Of a stretch of DNA of 64,000 nt, positions 25,104 through 34,444 are shown in pieces. Source of the stretch: JABCPE02 sp963516475. Lineage in GTDB: Bacteria; Bacteroidota; Bacteroidia; Flavobacteriales; Weeksellaceae. The notes under the pieces are model-generated. The model saw nothing but the letters and a program-made list of their open reading frames with translations. It was not told the origin of the DNA and did no database searches. The position numbers and the translations under genes were made by a program. The DNA lies in contig CAUQBR010000001.1 in assembly GCA_963516475.1 (NCBI GenBank), forward strand, positions 124,001 through 188,000, given 5' to 3'. Positions within the stretch are counted from its first letter, which is position 1. Each line of letters starts with the position of its first letter.

Positions 25104-26396
25104 TTATCTCTTGATTTTAAAGGCATCCATCCCTAGGAAAATAGCTGTTTCACCAAGAGCTTCTTCTATTCTTAGTAGTTGGTTGTATTTCGCCATTCTG
25201 TCCGAACGGGAAGCCGAACCTGTTTTTATCTGTCCGCAGTTCATCGCTACAGCAAGGTCTGCTATGGTAGAATCTTCCGTTTCTCCTGAGCGGTGGGACA
25301 TTACCGAAGTATATTTGTTATGCTGAGCCATCTGCACGGCAGCCATCGTTTCAGAAAGAGAACCGATTTGATTGACTTTCACCAAAATAGAGTTGGCTAC
25401 ACCTTGTTTTATTCCTTGTGAAAGTCGCTCTACATTAGTCACGAAAAGGTCATCTCCTACCAGCTGCACTCTGTCGCCTATCTTGTCTGTCAAGAGTTTC
25501 CAGCCTTCCCAGTCATCCTCCTGCATTCCATCTTCGATGGAAATAATCGGGTATTTCTGTGTCAGTTCAGCCAAGTAAGAAACCTGCTCTTCTCTCGTGC
25601 GGTAAGCTCCACCTTCTCCCTCGAATTTTCTATAATCATAAACTCCATCTTTATAAAACTCCGAAGAAGCGCAGTCCAATGCCAGCATAATATCATCCCC
25701 AGGTCTGTATCCTGCTTTTTCTATCGCTTGGAGTAAAGTATCCAGAGCATCTTCCGTTCCCTTGAAAGTCGGTGCAAAACCTCCCTCATCACCCACTGCT
25801 GTGGATAGTCCGCGAGATTTCAAAATAGATTTCAAATGATGAAAAATTTCCGTTCCTTTTCTAAGAGCATGAGAGAAAGAATCTGCCTTCACTGGCATAA
25901 TCATAAACTCTTGGAATGCGATAGGAGCATCAGAATGAGAACCTCCATTGATGACATTCATCATCGGAACAGGCAGAGTATTGGCATTTACACCACCCAC
26001 ATATTTATAAAGAGGCATTCTAAGGTGCGCCGCTGCAGCTCTTGCCACTGCCAGAGAAACACCAAGAATAGCATTAGCCCCGAATTTTCCTTTATTTTTA
26101 GTTCCATCAGCCTCTATCATGATTTGGTCAATGAGGTTCTGCTGAGTGACAGGAAGCCCGATGATTTCAGGAGCGATGATTTCCCTTACATTTTCTACAG
26201 CTTTTTCCACGCCTTTTCCTAAAAACTCTGCGCCGCCGTCACGAAGTTCCACCGCCTCATGTTCCCCAGTGGACGCCCCAGAAGGCACTGCTGCGCGCCC
26301 CATGGCACCACTATCTGTAAATACATCTACCTCCACAGTAGGATTACCACGAGAGTCTAAAATCTGTCTTGCTTCGATGAATGAAATAAATCCCAT
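25104..26396 (-). CDS. eno: Enolase (phosphopyruvate hydratase)
   Basis: Glycolytic enzyme interconverting 2-phosphoglycerate and phosphoenolpyruvate. The 430-residue protein has the full family pattern: EARQILDSRGNPTVEVDV (about 8-25), GASTGEHEAVELRD (about 40-53), the magnesium ligands in MLALDCASSEFY (about 242-253), SIEDGMQEDDWEGW (about 289-302) and LVGDDLFVTN (about 317-326), the catalytic lysine region ILVKVNQIGS (about 341-350) and SHRSGETED (about 372-380). It is first of a minus-strand run leading into the TM2 gene. Confidence 0.98.
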   Translation of the reverse strand: MGFISFIEARQILDSRGNPTVEVDVFTDSGAMGRAAVPSGASTGEHEAVELRDGGAEFLGKGVEKAVENVREIIAPEIIGLPVTQQNLIDQIMIEADGTKNKGKFGANAILGVSLAVARAAAAHLRMPLYKYVGGVNANTLPVPMMNVINGGSHSDAPIAFQEFMIMPVKADSFSHALRKGTEIFHHLKSILKSRGLSTAVGDEGGFAPTFKGTEDALDTLLQAIEKAGYRPGDDIMLALDCASSEFYKDGVYDYRKFEGEGGAYRTREEQVSYLAELTQKYPIISIEDGMQEDDWEGWKLLTDKIGDRVQLVGDDLFVTNVERLSQGIKQGVANSILVKVNQIGSLSETMAAVQMAQHNKYTSVMSHRSGETEDSTIADLAVAMNCGQIKTGSASRSDRMAKYNQLLRIEEALGETAIFLGMDAFKIKR

Positions 26397-26482
26397 TTTA
26401 ATATTTTTTTAATGTTATAATTAATTTTTATTCGTTTCACAAATCTAACGAAAACCTATGAATTCTAAAAATTATTTTCTAT

Positions 26483-26509
26483 TTGAAGGGTTTTTTTTTC
26501 TTATTTTTG
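26483..26509 (+). promoter_or_regulatory. Promoter of the AddA-like gene
   Basis: TTG (26483-26485), 16 bases and TATTTTTG (26502-26509). The expected start site near 26513 supports the ATG at 26528 over any start further upstream. Confidence 0.45.
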
Positions 26510-26527
26510 AGAAAATTTTTCCTGAAA

Positions 26528-29500
26528 ATGAAATCCACTTATACTGTCATCAATGCCTCGGCTGGATCGGGCAAAACTTATACCCTCGTACAGAGACTTC
26601 TAATGCTTTGTCTGGAAAATCCCAGCGAGCCAGATGCTGTTCGGCATATTATTGCCCTTACCTTTACCAATAAGGCTGCCAATGAAATGAAAGAGCGAAT
26701 ACTCCAATGGCTGGGAAAATTCACAGCTGAAAACTATGCCCAATGCCAAGAACTGCTGGATATACAGGAAAAGTTCCACCAACAGGGCAAAAATATTCCT
26801 ATCGATGAGCTGCACCGCCGTTCCCAAGCGGTTCTGGACTATATTCTGCACCACTACTCCATGCTGAACATTGGTACGATAGATAGATTTAATTCTAAAT
26901 TGGTGCGTTCTTTTTCCTACGAGCTGGGACTGGCGCAGAATTTTAATTTGGAAATTCAGCCCGAACCATACCTGATAGAAGCTGTAGACCAGATGCTGGA
27001 CAAGATAGGCGGAGACAAGAAGGTATCTGAGACTTTCATAGATTTTGTGAATTATAGTTTGGATAATAACGAGCGGGTAAATCTAAGCCAGACACTCTAC
27101 CAATCGGCAAAGGAATTTGTGAAAGATATCCACTACAAAAGGCTTTTGGAGAATAAAGATTTTGACTGGGAAGCCTACGAAAACACCAAAAACAACATCA
27201 GAAAAAACCTCACCGAAATCAAAAAAAACTCTATAGAAACAGCGCAAAAGGCTATTTCGCTTATCAAAGAAAGAGGTCTGGAAATAGAGGATTTCTCTGG
27301 CGGAGGGAGAAACAGCATTGCCAAGTTTTTCCATGAAGTCGCTAAATTCTACAACAAGGAGCGAAAAGATTTCCCTTTCCCATCTAGCGAAGAGTCCGCA
27401 CTGGCAGTTTTTGAAAAAGGTGCTTCATCTAAATCAAAACAAAAAGAGCAGGATATTTTTGACATTCTCAGTCATTTGATGGAAAGCAGGAGAAACCTCA
27501 TCAGCAATTATATCCTAATGCAGAAAAAAGAAAAAATACTTCACGCTCTGCTTCCGCTTCGGGTAAATAAGGAAATCCAAGATGAACTTGCCAAAATAGA
27601 GGAAGAAAGCGATTTGGTTCTGCTTTCTAAATTTAATATTATTATCAATGAAAACCTGAAAAATGAGCCTTCGGCTTTCATTTATGAGAAAGTGGGAACT
27701 CGGTATCTGCATTATTTCTTTGATGAGTTTCAGGATACTTCGGCGCTGCAATGGCAGAATTTCCTGCCGCTGCGAGACCACACGATTTCTTCGGACAATA
27801 CGAGCTTTACCCTCGTGGGAGACCCTAAACAGAGCATTTACCGCTTCCGAGGCGGAGAGAGCCAGCTGATGCTGAACATCATCAATCATAAAGAAAATGC
27901 GCCTGTCCCTGCCAATGTCATTTCACTAAAAGAAAACTACCGAAGTGCGAGGAACATTGTGAGGTTTAATAATGAACTTTACCAATACATTTCTGAGCAG
28001 GGAGATTTTGAGCATAAAGAAATTTTTGGTGAAAAAGCCCAGCAGGAAGCTAAAACAGGCATCGACGGCAGAGTGAGAGTAAATCTGATAGAAAACGCCA
28101 AAAAAGAGGATTTCTACCAAGATACCGCAGACCAGATGCAGCAGGACATCCAGCAGTGTTTGGATAATGGCTTTAAATTTTCGGATATTACCATTTTGTG
28201 CAGAGGGAATAATGATATATTCAACTATTCTCAGCTTTTGGGAAGCAGAGAAGTGCTATACAATGGAGAAAAAACTTTTATAAAAACCATTTCTGAACGA
28301 GGGCTTACGCTTAATCTCTCTAAAACCCTGAATGCTCTGATAGAATTTCTAAACTGGACAGCCGCTCCGAAAAGCAAAAAATTTCTGGTGATGCTGTTCT
28401 ACTATCTCAATGATTTAGGGCGTATCAAAATCCATGATTTTTCAGTAGAAATGCTGGAAATTTTGGCTATTGAAGAGCAGAAGGAATTATTTGACTTTAT
28501 CAAAAAAAGATATGGACTGGATTTGGCACATTCCCATATCCCGAATCTCAATCTTTACAACTTTATAGAACATTTCGTTTATGAATTTTCTGCCGAAGAC
28601 AAGGAAATGGACTTCATTCTCAATTTCTTAGAAATGCTCTATGGTTTTTCCCAAAACACAGGAATGACCCTGAAAGATTTCCTAAAATTCTGGGAGGAAG
28701 AAGGTCAAAACATCTCCATCCAAGCCTCCGAAAATATCGATGCCGTGCAGATAATGACTATCCACAAAGCCAAAGGACTGGAGTTTCCTGTGGTCTTCCT
28801 GCCGATGGAAAACAAAAGCCAAGATTCCAAATTCACGGAATGGTATGATTTGGAAGGAGAAAACGCTCTCAGTGCAGTGAATATTTCGGGCTTTGATAAA
28901 GGTTTAGAAACCTATGATGAGGATATCCAAATATTCAATAGTGAGAATGTCTATAAAAACTTCATCGACCGCCTCTGCGTGCAGTATGTAGCCACCACAC
29001 GCCCTGTGGAACAGCTTTTCCTTTATCTACAAAAGCCAAGCAACTCGGCTAATCATTTGGAAATATTTGATTTTGTAAATCAATACAATACGGAAAATGT
29101 GGATAATTTTGATTTATTTGAAACAAATGAAGAGCTGCTCAGAAAAAAAACCAAACAAAAGAAAAAAAAATGGGCAACGATGAGCATCTCATCCATCCAC
29201 AAACAAGGAGAATCACTGGCTAATATCCAAATCGCCACGCCATCCAAAAGCTATCAAAAACGAAAAGAGAAAACAAGAATGGGTCTTCTCATTCACGATA
29301 TTTTAGCAAAAATAAACCATAAGGATGATATGGAAAAGGTCTTGGATAGTTTTTTCCATTCGGGAACAATTACCAAGAAAGAAAAAGAAATCATCACAAA
29401 GAGAATTTCACCAGTTCTAAATGATGAAAAATACGCTCCATATTTCAGTGGAAACGAGAAAGAAATCATCAATGAAAGAGAAATTCTCGTCACTTTGGAA

Positions 29501-29689
29501 GATGGAGAGCAAAAATTCTACCGACCAGACCGTGTCATAAAAACGGATGAAGGCTATATTATCGTTGATTTCAAAACAGGTGAAGAGGAAAGAGAAAAAC
29601 ACCAAAAACAGGTGACAGATTACCAAAACGCCTTAGAAAAAACAGGCAAAAAGGTGATAGAGACAAAGCTTATTTATTTTGATGAATAA
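26528..29689 (+). CDS. UvrD/RecB-type helicase-nuclease (AddA-like)
   Basis: DNA double-strand-break repair enzyme of 1053 residues. Superfamily 1 helicase motifs are Walker A NASAGSGKT (about 9-17), motif Ia ALTFTNKAANEM (about 43-54), motif II HYFFDEFQDTSAL (about 396-408), VGDPKQSIYRFRGG (about 428-441), motif IV-V and TIHKAKGLEFPVVFLP (about 744-759). The C-terminus carries a RecB-type PD-(D/E)xK nuclease with DRVIKTDEGYIIVDFKTG (about 1001-1018). The start was placed at MKSTYTV because the Walker A loop follows at once. No addB-like partner is adjacent; it would have to be elsewhere in the genome. Confidence 0.9.
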   Translation: MKSTYTVINASAGSGKTYTLVQRLLMLCLENPSEPDAVRHIIALTFTNKAANEMKERILQWLGKFTAENYAQCQELLDIQEKFHQQGKNIPIDELHRRSQAVLDYILHHYSMLNIGTIDRFNSKLVRSFSYELGLAQNFNLEIQPEPYLIEAVDQMLDKIGGDKKVSETFIDFVNYSLDNNERVNLSQTLYQSAKEFVKDIHYKRLLENKDFDWEAYENTKNNIRKNLTEIKKNSIETAQKAISLIKERGLEIEDFSGGGRNSIAKFFHEVAKFYNKERKDFPFPSSEESALAVFEKGASSKSKQKEQDIFDILSHLMESRRNLISNYILMQKKEKILHALLPLRVNKEIQDELAKIEEESDLVLLSKFNIIINENLKNEPSAFIYEKVGTRYLHYFFDEFQDTSALQWQNFLPLRDHTISSDNTSFTLVGDPKQSIYRFRGGESQLMLNIINHKENAPVPANVISLKENYRSARNIVRFNNELYQYISEQGDFEHKEIFGEKAQQEAKTGIDGRVRVNLIENAKKEDFYQDTADQMQQDIQQCLDNGFKFSDITILCRGNNDIFNYSQLLGSREVLYNGEKTFIKTISERGLTLNLSKTLNALIEFLNWTAAPKSKKFLVMLFYYLNDLGRIKIHDFSVEMLEILAIEEQKELFDFIKKRYGLDLAHSHIPNLNLYNFIEHFVYEFSAEDKEMDFILNFLEMLYGFSQNTGMTLKDFLKFWEEEGQNISIQASENIDAVQIMTIHKAKGLEFPVVFLPMENKSQDSKFTEWYDLEGENALSAVNISGFDKGLETYDEDIQIFNSENVYKNFIDRLCVQYVATTRPVEQLFLYLQKPSNSANHLEIFDFVNQYNTENVDNFDLFETNEELLRKKTKQKKKKWATMSISSIHKQGESLANIQIATPSKSYQKRKEKTRMGLLIHDILAKINHKDDMEKVLDSFFHSGTITKKEKEIITKRISPVLNDEKYAPYFSGNEKEIINEREILVTLEDGEQKFYRPDRVIKTDEGYIIVDFKTGEEEREKHQKQVTDYQNALEKTGKKVIETKLIYFDE

Positions 29690-29712
29690 TTTTAACCAAA
29701 AAAAGTAACATT

Positions 29713-30597
29713 ATGAAAGATTCTCTAATGGGCATAGAAATAGAAAAAGTATTAGAAAACTGGGAAGTATCCATCGTGCATTTCCTGCCAAAGATGGTGG
29801 AGGCTGTTATTGTCCTTATTTTGTTTATCTTTTTAGCCAAAATAGCCAAAAGAATCAGTCGCCGAGCTTTCAAGGTTCATCTAAATATCGCCCATATCAT
29901 CGCTTCTACGGTTTATTGCTTCTTCTTGTTTTCAGGAGTTTATCTCGCTTTGGAGCTTTTGGGATTGGACAAAGTTTTTTCGCATTTGCTTGCAGGAGCT
30001 GGAATTGTAGGAATTATCGCTGGTTTTGCGTTTAAAGATGTGGCTTCTAATATCTTTGCGGGACTGCTTCTGAAAACCCACAGCCCATACAAGGAGGGCG
30101 ACTGGGTGGAGATAGATGATAAATACGGCATTGTCACGCAGGTAAGTCTGATAACTACGACCATAAGAACCATTCCTGGGCAGGATGTTTTTATCCCAAA
30201 TCAAATTATTTACAGCGGAACATTTACCAATTATTCCACTTTGAAAAAAAGGAGAATTATCCTAAAAACAGGTGTTTCTTTTGGAGATGATTTGGAGTTT
30301 GTGCAGGCTACCGCTCTTGATGAAATTAAGAAAATAGAAACCTTGCTTCCTGATGAAAAAGTGGATTTGTATTTCACAAATATCGGAAATTCTACACTTG
30401 ATTTTGTACTTCGGTTTTGGATAAAATTTGAAACCAATGATGATTTCTACGAAGCCATGAACGAAGCCATCATACGAATAAAGAAACGCTTTGACAAGGA
30501 AGGGATTTGTCTAGCCTACCCCGTGACTACGCTGGATTTTGGCGTAAAAGGCGGCGTGAATATCTTTGACAAAGAAATAAAAATCAATAAAAACTAA
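29713..30597 (+). CDS. Small-conductance mechanosensitive channel (MscS family)
   Basis: Inner-membrane tension-gated channel that releases solutes under hypo-osmotic shock. The 294-residue protein has three transmembrane segments (about 26-45, 57-80 and 87-112). The third is the pore-lining TM3, with the Gly/Ala-rich pattern LLAGAGIVGIIAGFAFKDVASNIFAG. The cytoplasmic beta domain (GDWVEIDDKYGIVTQV, about 133-148) and the alpha/beta vestibule domain follow. Its size matches E. coli MscS. It starts 23 bases after the helicase gene but probably has an unrelated role. Confidence 0.93.
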   Translation: MKDSLMGIEIEKVLENWEVSIVHFLPKMVEAVIVLILFIFLAKIAKRISRRAFKVHLNIAHIIASTVYCFFLFSGVYLALELLGLDKVFSHLLAGAGIVGIIAGFAFKDVASNIFAGLLLKTHSPYKEGDWVEIDDKYGIVTQVSLITTTIRTIPGQDVFIPNQIIYSGTFTNYSTLKKRRIILKTGVSFGDDLEFVQATALDEIKKIETLLPDEKVDLYFTNIGNSTLDFVLRFWIKFETNDDFYEAMNEAIIRIKKRFDKEGICLAYPVTTLDFGVKGGVNIFDKEIKINKN

Positions 30598-30606
30598 ACT
30601 TTTCCT

Positions 30607-31617
30607 TTAATAAAAATGCGTAGGGAAAGCCTTTTTAGGCGTTTGGTTTAGGATATTCAATTTTACCCAAGAATTAAGAAATCCCCAGCCGTAGGAAAAC
30701 ATCTGGACATAAGTGGTGACAATGGTCAACACCGAAATCGGCAGGCTTTTCATCTTAAATAATGAATGTACGAATATCAAAAAAGTGTAAAAAGCATACA
30801 GCAAAAGTGGTATTTTTGTCCAAAAAACAAGCAACAGACTTCCTAATAATCCTAATAAAAACAAGGACGGAAACCAAAAAGTAGGCTTCGTGTATTGAGG
30901 GTGGCGCTGATTGAGAATGGGTCTGGCAACACCAAACTGATAGACCTGTTTTGAAAATTTTTTCAGGCTCGTTCTTCGTTTGTGATATACGGCGATATTT
31001 TCATAAAAACAAGTGCTGAAGCCATTTTCCCAAAGCCTCATAGAAAGGTCTGGGTCTTCGCCGATTCTCATATCCGAGAAACCTCCCACCGCCGAAAACA
31101 CCGCCTTATTCACTCCCATGTTGAAACTTCTGGGCTGAAATTTACTGACTGCTTTCTTGCTTCCACGAATTCCGCCCGTTGTAAAAACCGAAGTCATAGA
31201 ATAGGAAATTGCCTTTTGCAGATTGGAGAATTTTTCATCGGCTTTATCCGCTCCACCGAAAGCATCGGTCGGTTCAAAAAGAAGATTATTTTTAATGTTT
31301 TTAATGTAATCCCTTGGGACAACTACATCGCTATCCAAGAAAACCAGCCAGCTGTTTTTAGCTCGTTCTACTCCGTAATTTCGGCTGAGCCCTGGCCCTG
31401 AATTTTGTTTTTTGAAATACTGAATGTTTAGTTTCCCTTGATACAAATCTACCACAGGAAGCAACTCCACGGAAGAGCCGTCATCCACTATGACTATTTC
31501 AAAATCCTTATCCTCTTGGACAAGAAGCGAGTCCAGCAGTTCTGTAAGTTCGTCCCTGCGGTTATAGATAGCAACAATGATGGAAATAGAAACATCCACG
31601 ATTTTATTTTTTAGCAA
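30607..31617 (-). CDS. Family 2 glycosyltransferase with C-terminal membrane segments
   Basis: Inverting GT-A glycosyltransferase of 336 residues that should use a nucleotide-sugar donor at the cytosolic face. Visible are the N-terminal donor-site strand VSIIVAIYNRRDEL (about 10-23), VDDGSS (about 43-48), the metal-binding DSDVVVP (about 97-103) and GEDPDLSMRLW (about 186-196). Two or three hydrophobic segments follow (about 244-292), anchoring it in the membrane. Donor and acceptor are unknown. It lies downstream of the infB terminator on the same strand and converges with the MscS gene. Confidence 0.88.
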   Translation of the reverse strand: MLKNKIVDVSISIIVAIYNRRDELTELLDSLLVQEDKDFEIVIVDDGSSVELLPVVDLYQGKLNIQYFKKQNSGPGLSRNYGVERAKNSWLVFLDSDVVVPRDYIKNIKNNLLFEPTDAFGGADKADEKFSNLQKAISYSMTSVFTTGGIRGSKKAVSKFQPRSFNMGVNKAVFSAVGGFSDMRIGEDPDLSMRLWENGFSTCFYENIAVYHKRRTSLKKFSKQVYQFGVARPILNQRHPQYTKPTFWFPSLFLLGLLGSLLLVFWTKIPLLLYAFYTFLIFVHSLFKMKSLPISVLTIVTTYVQMFSYGWGFLNSWVKLNILNQTPKKAFPTHFY

Positions 31618-31641
31618 AAATAACTAAATCCATTCATAAAT

Positions 31642-31680
31642 GAAAAAACTTTGACAAAAGAGTCTTGCCAAAGTTTTTTC
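31642..31680 (-). terminator. Intrinsic terminator of the rimP-nusA-infB operon
   Basis: GAAAAAACTTTG and CAAAGTTTTTTC form a perfect 12-bp stem. On the minus strand the 3' arm ends in a T-run, 18 bases past the infB stop. Confidence 0.75.
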
Positions 31681-31697
31681 TACTAATCTAATAAAAT

Positions 31698-34367
31698 TTA
31701 TTTCAGTTTTTTCTTAATCGCTACTTCTTCGTAGATTTCAAGAAGGTCACCTACTTCTATATCATTATAGCCTTTTAGGTTAAGACCGCATTCATAGCCT
31801 TTGGTTACTTCTTTTACATCATCTTTATAGCGTTTAAGACTTTCCAGTTCGCCATCGTATTTTACGATTCCATCTCTCAATAGACGAACTTTAGAATTTC
31901 TTGTCACCTTACCAGAAAGCACCATACATCCTGCGATACTTCCCACTTTAGAGATTTTGAACACCTCACGGATTTCTACATTACCCACCACTTGTTCTCT
32001 AATCTCTGGTGAAAGCATTCCTTCCATAGCTTCTTTCACATCATCTATGGCATCGTAGATTACGGAGTAAGTTCTGATTTCTATCTCTTCTTTCTCTGCA
32101 AGGTCTTTTGCATTTGCTCCAGCTCTTACATTAAATCCGATAACGATAGCATCTGAAGCTGTCGCAAGCAAGATGTCGCTCTCTGTAATCTGTCCTACAC
32201 CTTTGTGAAGGATATTGACTTGGATTTCCTCTGTTGATAATCTCTGAAGCATATCCGTAAGGGCTTCTACAGAACCATCCACATCTCCTTTTAGGATAAT
32301 GTTCAGTTCTTTGAAATCTCCAAGGGCTATTCTTCGTCCAATTTCGTCCAGAGTCAAATGTTTCTTCGTTCTTATTGTCTGCTCTCTTTGGAGCTGTTCT
32401 CTCTTATTTGCAATAGATTTCGCTTCTCTTTCATCTTCATAAACCTTAAATTTATCCCCTGCCGTAGGCGCTCCATCTAAACCTAAGATTGTCACTGGTG
32501 TAGAAGGCCCTACTTTCTGAAGGTTATGCCCTCTTTCATCCAGCATGGCTTTTACTTTACCATGGTTTTTCCCAGCAAGGACATAATCTCCTACTTTGAG
32601 TGTTCCTGCCTGAACTAAAAGTGTAGAAACATAACCTCTTCCTTTGTCCAAAGATGCCTCTATCACTACCCCAGATGCTGGTTTATTAGGATTAGCTTTC
32701 AATTCTAATAAATCTGCTTGAAGGAGAACTTTATCTAAAAGTAAATCTACATTATTACCAAATTTAGCTGAAATTTCCTGTGACTGAACATTTCCTCCCC
32801 ATTCTTCGACCAAGATATTCAATCCTGAAAGCTGCTCACGGATTTTATCTGGGTTGGCATTAGGTTTATCTACTTTGTTTAATGCAATAATCATAGGTAC
32901 GCCTGCCGCCTGTGCGTGGGAAATCGCCTCTTTGGTCTGTGGCATCACCTCATCATCGGCTGCGATAACGATGATTGCTACATCTGTTACCTGCGCTCCT
33001 CTGGCTCTCATCGCTGTAAACGCCTCGTGCCCAGGAGTATCCAAGAAAGTAATGTGCCTGCCATTTTCCAACTGAACGCTGTACGCACCGATATGCTGGG
33101 TAATTCCTCCCGACTCACCAGCGATAACATTCGTTTTTCTGATGTAGTCCAGCAATGATGTCTTACCGTGGTCTACATGTCCCATTACGGTAACAATAGG
33201 CGCTCTTGGCAATAAATCTTCTTCACTGTCTTCTGTTTCCTCTTCTGAGTTATCTTCCAAATCAGCATCAGAGAATTCTATTTTATACCCAAATTCATCC
33301 GCTACCAGTGTCAGGATATCGGCTTCCAATCTTTGGTTCATGGTTACCATTACCCCAAGTGAGAAACATGCAGAGATAACCTCTGTAGGGCTCACATTCA
33401 TAAGAGCCGCAAGTTCATTCACTGTGATGAACTCGGTAACTTTCAGAGTTCTATCTTGTGCTTCTAGCTCCTGCTGAAGCTCATCTTGCTCTCTACGGAA
33501 ATTTCTTTTTTCTTTTCTGTATTTAGCTCCTTTGGACTTACCGCCTTTGTTAGTAAGTTTTTCCAAAGTTTCTTTGATTTGATTTTTTACCTGCTCATCT
33601 GTAAGCTCCACAGGCATTACACGCTCTCTCTTGCCTCCTTTTTTACCTCCTTTATCGCGGTTTCCTCCTTGTGGTTTATCTTTAGCAAATTTTTTATCCG
33701 CTCCTGCTTTGTTATTAGCTGGTTTAGCATCCTCTCCAACAGGTTTCTGGATTCTTTTTCTTTGTTTCTTCTTGTCAGAAGGTTTTGGTTTTGTTTCAAA
33801 CTGAGACAAGTCTATTTTTTCGGTCTGAAGGATTTTTGGCCCGTCTAGTTTTTGATATTTAGTTTCTATCTTCTCTGGTTCAGAAGACTCTTCTGTGTCC
33901 ACAACAGGTTTTGCCTCTGCCTTAGGCTCTGCTTTTGGTTTTGGTTCAGCCTTAGGTTCAGTTTTTTTGTCTTTTGTAATTTCTGGTTTAGGAGCTACCA
34001 CTTCCTCTTTCACAACTTCTTTTGGAGAAGCTGCTTCCGCTTCTTTTTCCTTTTTAGGCTTCGCCTCCAGATCTATTTTGCCTATAATCTTTGTTTTAGG
34101 AGCTTGAGCCTTAATCACTTCTGGAGCTTTTGGTTCTTCTGTTTCTAATTTCACCTCTGGAACTTTAGAAATCACCACCTCCTGTGAAGCCTCTTTCTGC
34201 TTCTTATCAGCTGCAAATTCCTGCTCTAATGCGGAGAAAGCCTCTGCTTCCAACAACACATTGGGATTGCTATCAATCTCAAACCCTTTACTCTGCAAAA
34301 ACTCTACTGCCCTTGGAATGGAAATATTAAGTTCCTTTGCTGCTTTATTTAATCTGATTTTTGGCAT
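31698..34367 (-). CDS. infB: Translation initiation factor IF-2
   Basis: GTPase that places initiator tRNA on the ribosome. The 889-residue protein has an N-terminal IF2N module (about 1-50), a long charged Lys/Glu/Pro-rich linker (about 60-280, repetitive in KAEPK-like units), a second IF2N-like segment (about 310-370), and the G domain with GHVDHGKT (about 394-401), DTPGHEAF and NKVDKP. Domains II to IV and the C-terminal tRNA-binding domain follow. The long linker is usual in Bacteroidota. It is the last gene of the operon, 77 bases after nusA. Confidence 0.97.
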   Translation of the reverse strand: MPKIRLNKAAKELNISIPRAVEFLQSKGFEIDSNPNVLLEAEAFSALEQEFAADKKQKEASQEVVISKVPEVKLETEEPKAPEVIKAQAPKTKIIGKIDLEAKPKKEKEAEAASPKEVVKEEVVAPKPEITKDKKTEPKAEPKPKAEPKAEAKPVVDTEESSEPEKIETKYQKLDGPKILQTEKIDLSQFETKPKPSDKKKQRKRIQKPVGEDAKPANNKAGADKKFAKDKPQGGNRDKGGKKGGKRERVMPVELTDEQVKNQIKETLEKLTNKGGKSKGAKYRKEKRNFRREQDELQQELEAQDRTLKVTEFITVNELAALMNVSPTEVISACFSLGVMVTMNQRLEADILTLVADEFGYKIEFSDADLEDNSEEETEDSEEDLLPRAPIVTVMGHVDHGKTSLLDYIRKTNVIAGESGGITQHIGAYSVQLENGRHITFLDTPGHEAFTAMRARGAQVTDVAIIVIAADDEVMPQTKEAISHAQAAGVPMIIALNKVDKPNANPDKIREQLSGLNILVEEWGGNVQSQEISAKFGNNVDLLLDKVLLQADLLELKANPNKPASGVVIEASLDKGRGYVSTLLVQAGTLKVGDYVLAGKNHGKVKAMLDERGHNLQKVGPSTPVTILGLDGAPTAGDKFKVYEDEREAKSIANKREQLQREQTIRTKKHLTLDEIGRRIALGDFKELNIILKGDVDGSVEALTDMLQRLSTEEIQVNILHKGVGQITESDILLATASDAIVIGFNVRAGANAKDLAEKEEIEIRTYSVIYDAIDDVKEAMEGMLSPEIREQVVGNVEIREVFKISKVGSIAGCMVLSGKVTRNSKVRLLRDGIVKYDGELESLKRYKDDVKEVTKGYECGLNLKGYNDIEVGDLLEIYEEVAIKKKLK

Positions 34368-34444
34368 ATTTTTACTTTTTGTTCAGCCAAAGCTGAATAC
34401 TTTTGTTTTTTTATTTATTCTATTATATTTTAGACAAAGGAGAT

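Noticed and set aside
33852..34148. Phe/Leu-rich plus-strand frames opposite infB
   Set aside because: They are antisense to the Lys/Glu-rich IF-2 linker, whose codons leave the reverse strand free of stops.
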